From Dermatophagoides farinae (Eukaryota > Arthropoda > Arachnida > Sarcoptiformes > Pyroglyphidae), in contig NC_134677.1 of assembly GCF_024713945.1 (NCBI RefSeq), positions 5,025,001 to 5,089,000 on the forward strand: 64,000 nucleotides of DNA, written 5' to 3'. A program made the position numbers and the translations under genes. The notes beneath the pieces were generated by a model. The model was not told the origin of the DNA, did not search any database, and saw only the letters and a program-made list of their open reading frames with translations. This document shows, piece after piece, positions 61,777 to 64,000 of the stretch (the first letter of the stretch is position 1; every line of letters begins with the position of its first letter).

Positions 61777-64000
61777 ATTGGCGATAATATAATTCTGGTA
61801 AATATGATTCAAAGAGAAAATATAATCAAGATTTTCGAAAATGGCACTTTTTTCCCAATAACGTTGAATTTGGAGTAAAAACGATTTCTTATAACCACGA
61901 ATTTTTTAAAAACGAAATTTTATATAAAAGAACGATCGATTTTCATATATTTTTAAAGCTGAAATCAAAGAGCATGACCGGGCCAATGAACAATCGATTT
62001 GAATATCAGACTTTTAAATCATGTCCAATGGAAGAATAGAAAAAAATATTCACTTTTATCACATCAACACACAAACAAGTTCGTTTCGACGATATGTATA
62101 GGAATTCGGGCTTATTGCAAATAGTAAAAATTAAAAAGGAAGACAAGGCCATGCATTTCAATCACAAACAATTATCGGGAAAAAAATATAAACAATGACA
62201 GACATGCCTGTCGTCGTCATTAGACATGGCAACAAATAAACAAAACAAAAAATAGCCAACTTGTCCACGATGATGATCACCAATTTTTTTCACGTAAACA
62301 AAATAAAATTCAAAATTAACGATCCATTTTGGATGCATTCGGCCAACAAAACGAATCAAATAGTGAACCTGAAACAAACGCACTCGCACTTTTTTGATAA
62401 AAGAGAAGTATCAAGGATGATGATGATCAACAAAGCAAAATTTGTGATTGTGGTGGCGGTTGACGACAATGATGATATTATTAAACAGAATATATCATCG
62501 TCATGATCACAATAATCATGATCATCAGCGGTGCGAACATTTTATTTCAATGTGTGAGTTTGAATGAATGAATGAATGGAGAAAAAAAATGCCAACAAGA
62601 TGTACGTGTGTTCATATGTAATAACAGGATTTTTGTTTTTAAAATGATGACGACAACTCCTAATTTTACAGCCATATGGCTATAAGCCAACCAAGCCAAG
62701 ATGATGAAGATGATTTTTTTTCTTTAGTTTAATTGAATATATGACGCATGATTTTCAATGAAAAATTCCAATTTCAATGTTGGTGGTTCAATGATATTGA
62801 TTCAATTAATGGAAGAATTTGGAAACAGTAAATGAAAATTTGGAACGAAAAAAGGCACAATATACAAATCATTTTGGAATGCGTTGGACGCATTATTTTT
62901 GTCTATCAAGGTCGTCATCATCATTAGTTAATCATCATTTAAATTTGGTCTTCATTTATACACATATATGGATCAAAATTGATTTTGAAGTTGTATTTTA
63001 GATGATTTGGTTTGAATTATAATGCTATTATCTAATCGTAAATGAAGGTAATTAAATATTATGAAAATAATGCTGAAATGTTGTTGAACGGTAATATATT
63101 TTTTATTAATTTGTACAAAAAAAACGGTTGGGTAGCCGTCGCCGTCGTCGTCGTCATCATCTCAAGTCGCTAATAGGCCATGAACTTGTTGCTTCGAGGT
63201 TTCTTTGGCTTAAGCATAGACTTTCTTGTTTAGCATCTTCAAAAGCAAAGCAAGTTTGAAGAGGAAGAAAATGTTTTTCTATTTTTTTGAGCAACCACTA
63301 TACAAATACACCGACAGGTAGCGAGTTGAGGGATTGAGTGTGAGAGCTGATAGCTTGATATATCGACAGAAAAAAGAGACAAATAAAATGAATGAAGGAA
63401 TTTTTCTCTTTTAATACACACAACATAGACATGGATGTTTGAGACGACTATGACAACTATTTTTTTTCACAAGAAAAAAATTTTGCTATGAGAATGAGGA
63501 AAAATGATGAAAAACATTGATGATATGTTAAAATGTTTCTTATTACATACAAACATCACCTGGAAGTAAGTGTTCATCGATGCATTTGTTATATGATGTT
63601 TTTTTTTCTATTTGAATGCAATTATTTTTATTTCAAAATTGAACTTTTAGCTTGAAGGCAGATAGAGTGATAAAAGAGTTAGATATTTTGGGTTTTTCAT
63701 TTTTCAGTCGTTATCGATAATGTTCGATGATTAAAGTTGAATATAATATGAAATATCGTGCGACAAATTTGGACATCTGAGACTTTGAAAAAAGTTTGAG
63801 CCCAATGTTATAATCATTTGATCGTATAGACTATCTTGATGATCGAATTGAATAACCGGCTCTTTAGTATTTGAAATTATCTATCAATCGATGCTGATGT
63901 TGTTTGTTATTATTGACAATCATGATGATCAATATACTACTCAGTATGCTTCGATAAATAACACTTGGTTGTTCATCGATCAATACATCCACATCTTTGT
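61777..64000. other. Upstream region of egl and right flank
   Basis: Probably holds the egl 5' UTR and promoter nearest 61.8-62.2 kb; no clear TATA box or start site was found. An exact 12-bp palindrome AGCCATATGGCT lies at 62670-62681. A GC-richer patch is at 63125-63250. The frames here are short and match no family I recognise. Confidence 0.45.
63102..63250 (-). other. GC-richer patch with possible 3' end of a minus-strand transcript
   Basis: Between about 63125 and 63240 the sequence is noticeably richer in G and C than its surroundings and includes a (CGT)n run. On the minus strand one frame reads SMLKPKKPRSNKFMAY then stop, and another reads FAFEDAKQESLCLSQRNL and continues to a stop. 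A minus-strand AATAAA lies at 63107-63102. It may be a terminal exon or a retropseudogene fragment. I do not recognise the protein. Confidence 0.2.

Noticed and set aside
61777-61812. Upstream extension of egl through a TTG
   Set aside because: TTG is not a usual nuclear start; the ATG at 61776 has a good context and precedes the conserved Egalitarian sequence.
1-64000. CRISPR arrays, bacterial operons, rRNA or snRNA genes
   Set aside because: No regularly spaced repeats with unique spacers; introns and polyadenylation signals show eukaryotic DNA; no U6, 5S or rRNA-like words were seen.

Overview
Eukaryotic nuclear DNA, strongly AT-rich, with GT-AG introns, AATAAA polyadenylation signals, many microsatellites and long A/T runs. 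The protein families (an octopamine-type amine receptor, an Egalitarian homologue with its dynein light-chain motif, an arthropod-like fatty acyl-CoA reductase, a SIRT6-type sirtuin) point to an arthropod. The very short introns (51-66 bp), low GC and Asn/His/Asp/Ser-rich proteins suggest a small-genome acariform mite. The species is an inference and cannot be proved from this window.

Left part (1-10757, minus strand): a beta-adrenergic-like octopamine receptor. Exon 1 (5167-10757) is one open frame of 1,864 codons that ends in transmembrane helix 1. Exon 2 (3420-4149) encodes helices 2-5 and the start of intracellular loop 3. Helices 6-7 are not in the window, so the gene continues past the left edge behind an intron of more than 3.4 kb. 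The predicted N-terminal region of about 1,830 residues is extraordinary for this family.

Middle (about 10.9-55.6 kb): almost 45 kb with no recognisable coding gene. It holds microsatellites, homopolymer runs, short palindromes and three candidate fold-back MITEs; a fourth lies in the receptor intron. Their ends resemble hAT, Tc1/mariner, piggyBac and pogo-like elements. A CpG-richer block near 52.6-53.1 kb is the best promoter or first-exon candidate in this gap.

Right part (55.6-61.8 kb): a compact cluster. A single-exon fatty acyl-CoA reductase (+) is followed 456 bp later by a three-exon SIRT6-type gene (+), which converges tail-to-tail with a three-exon egalitarian homologue (-). Egalitarian keeps its adaptor motifs, but its DEDDy exonuclease centre has lost key residues. 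The last 2.2 kb holds the egl upstream region and a GC-richer patch of unknown nature near 63.1-63.25 kb. The three clustered genes have no evident common pathway: lipid reduction, chromatin deacylation and mRNA transport.
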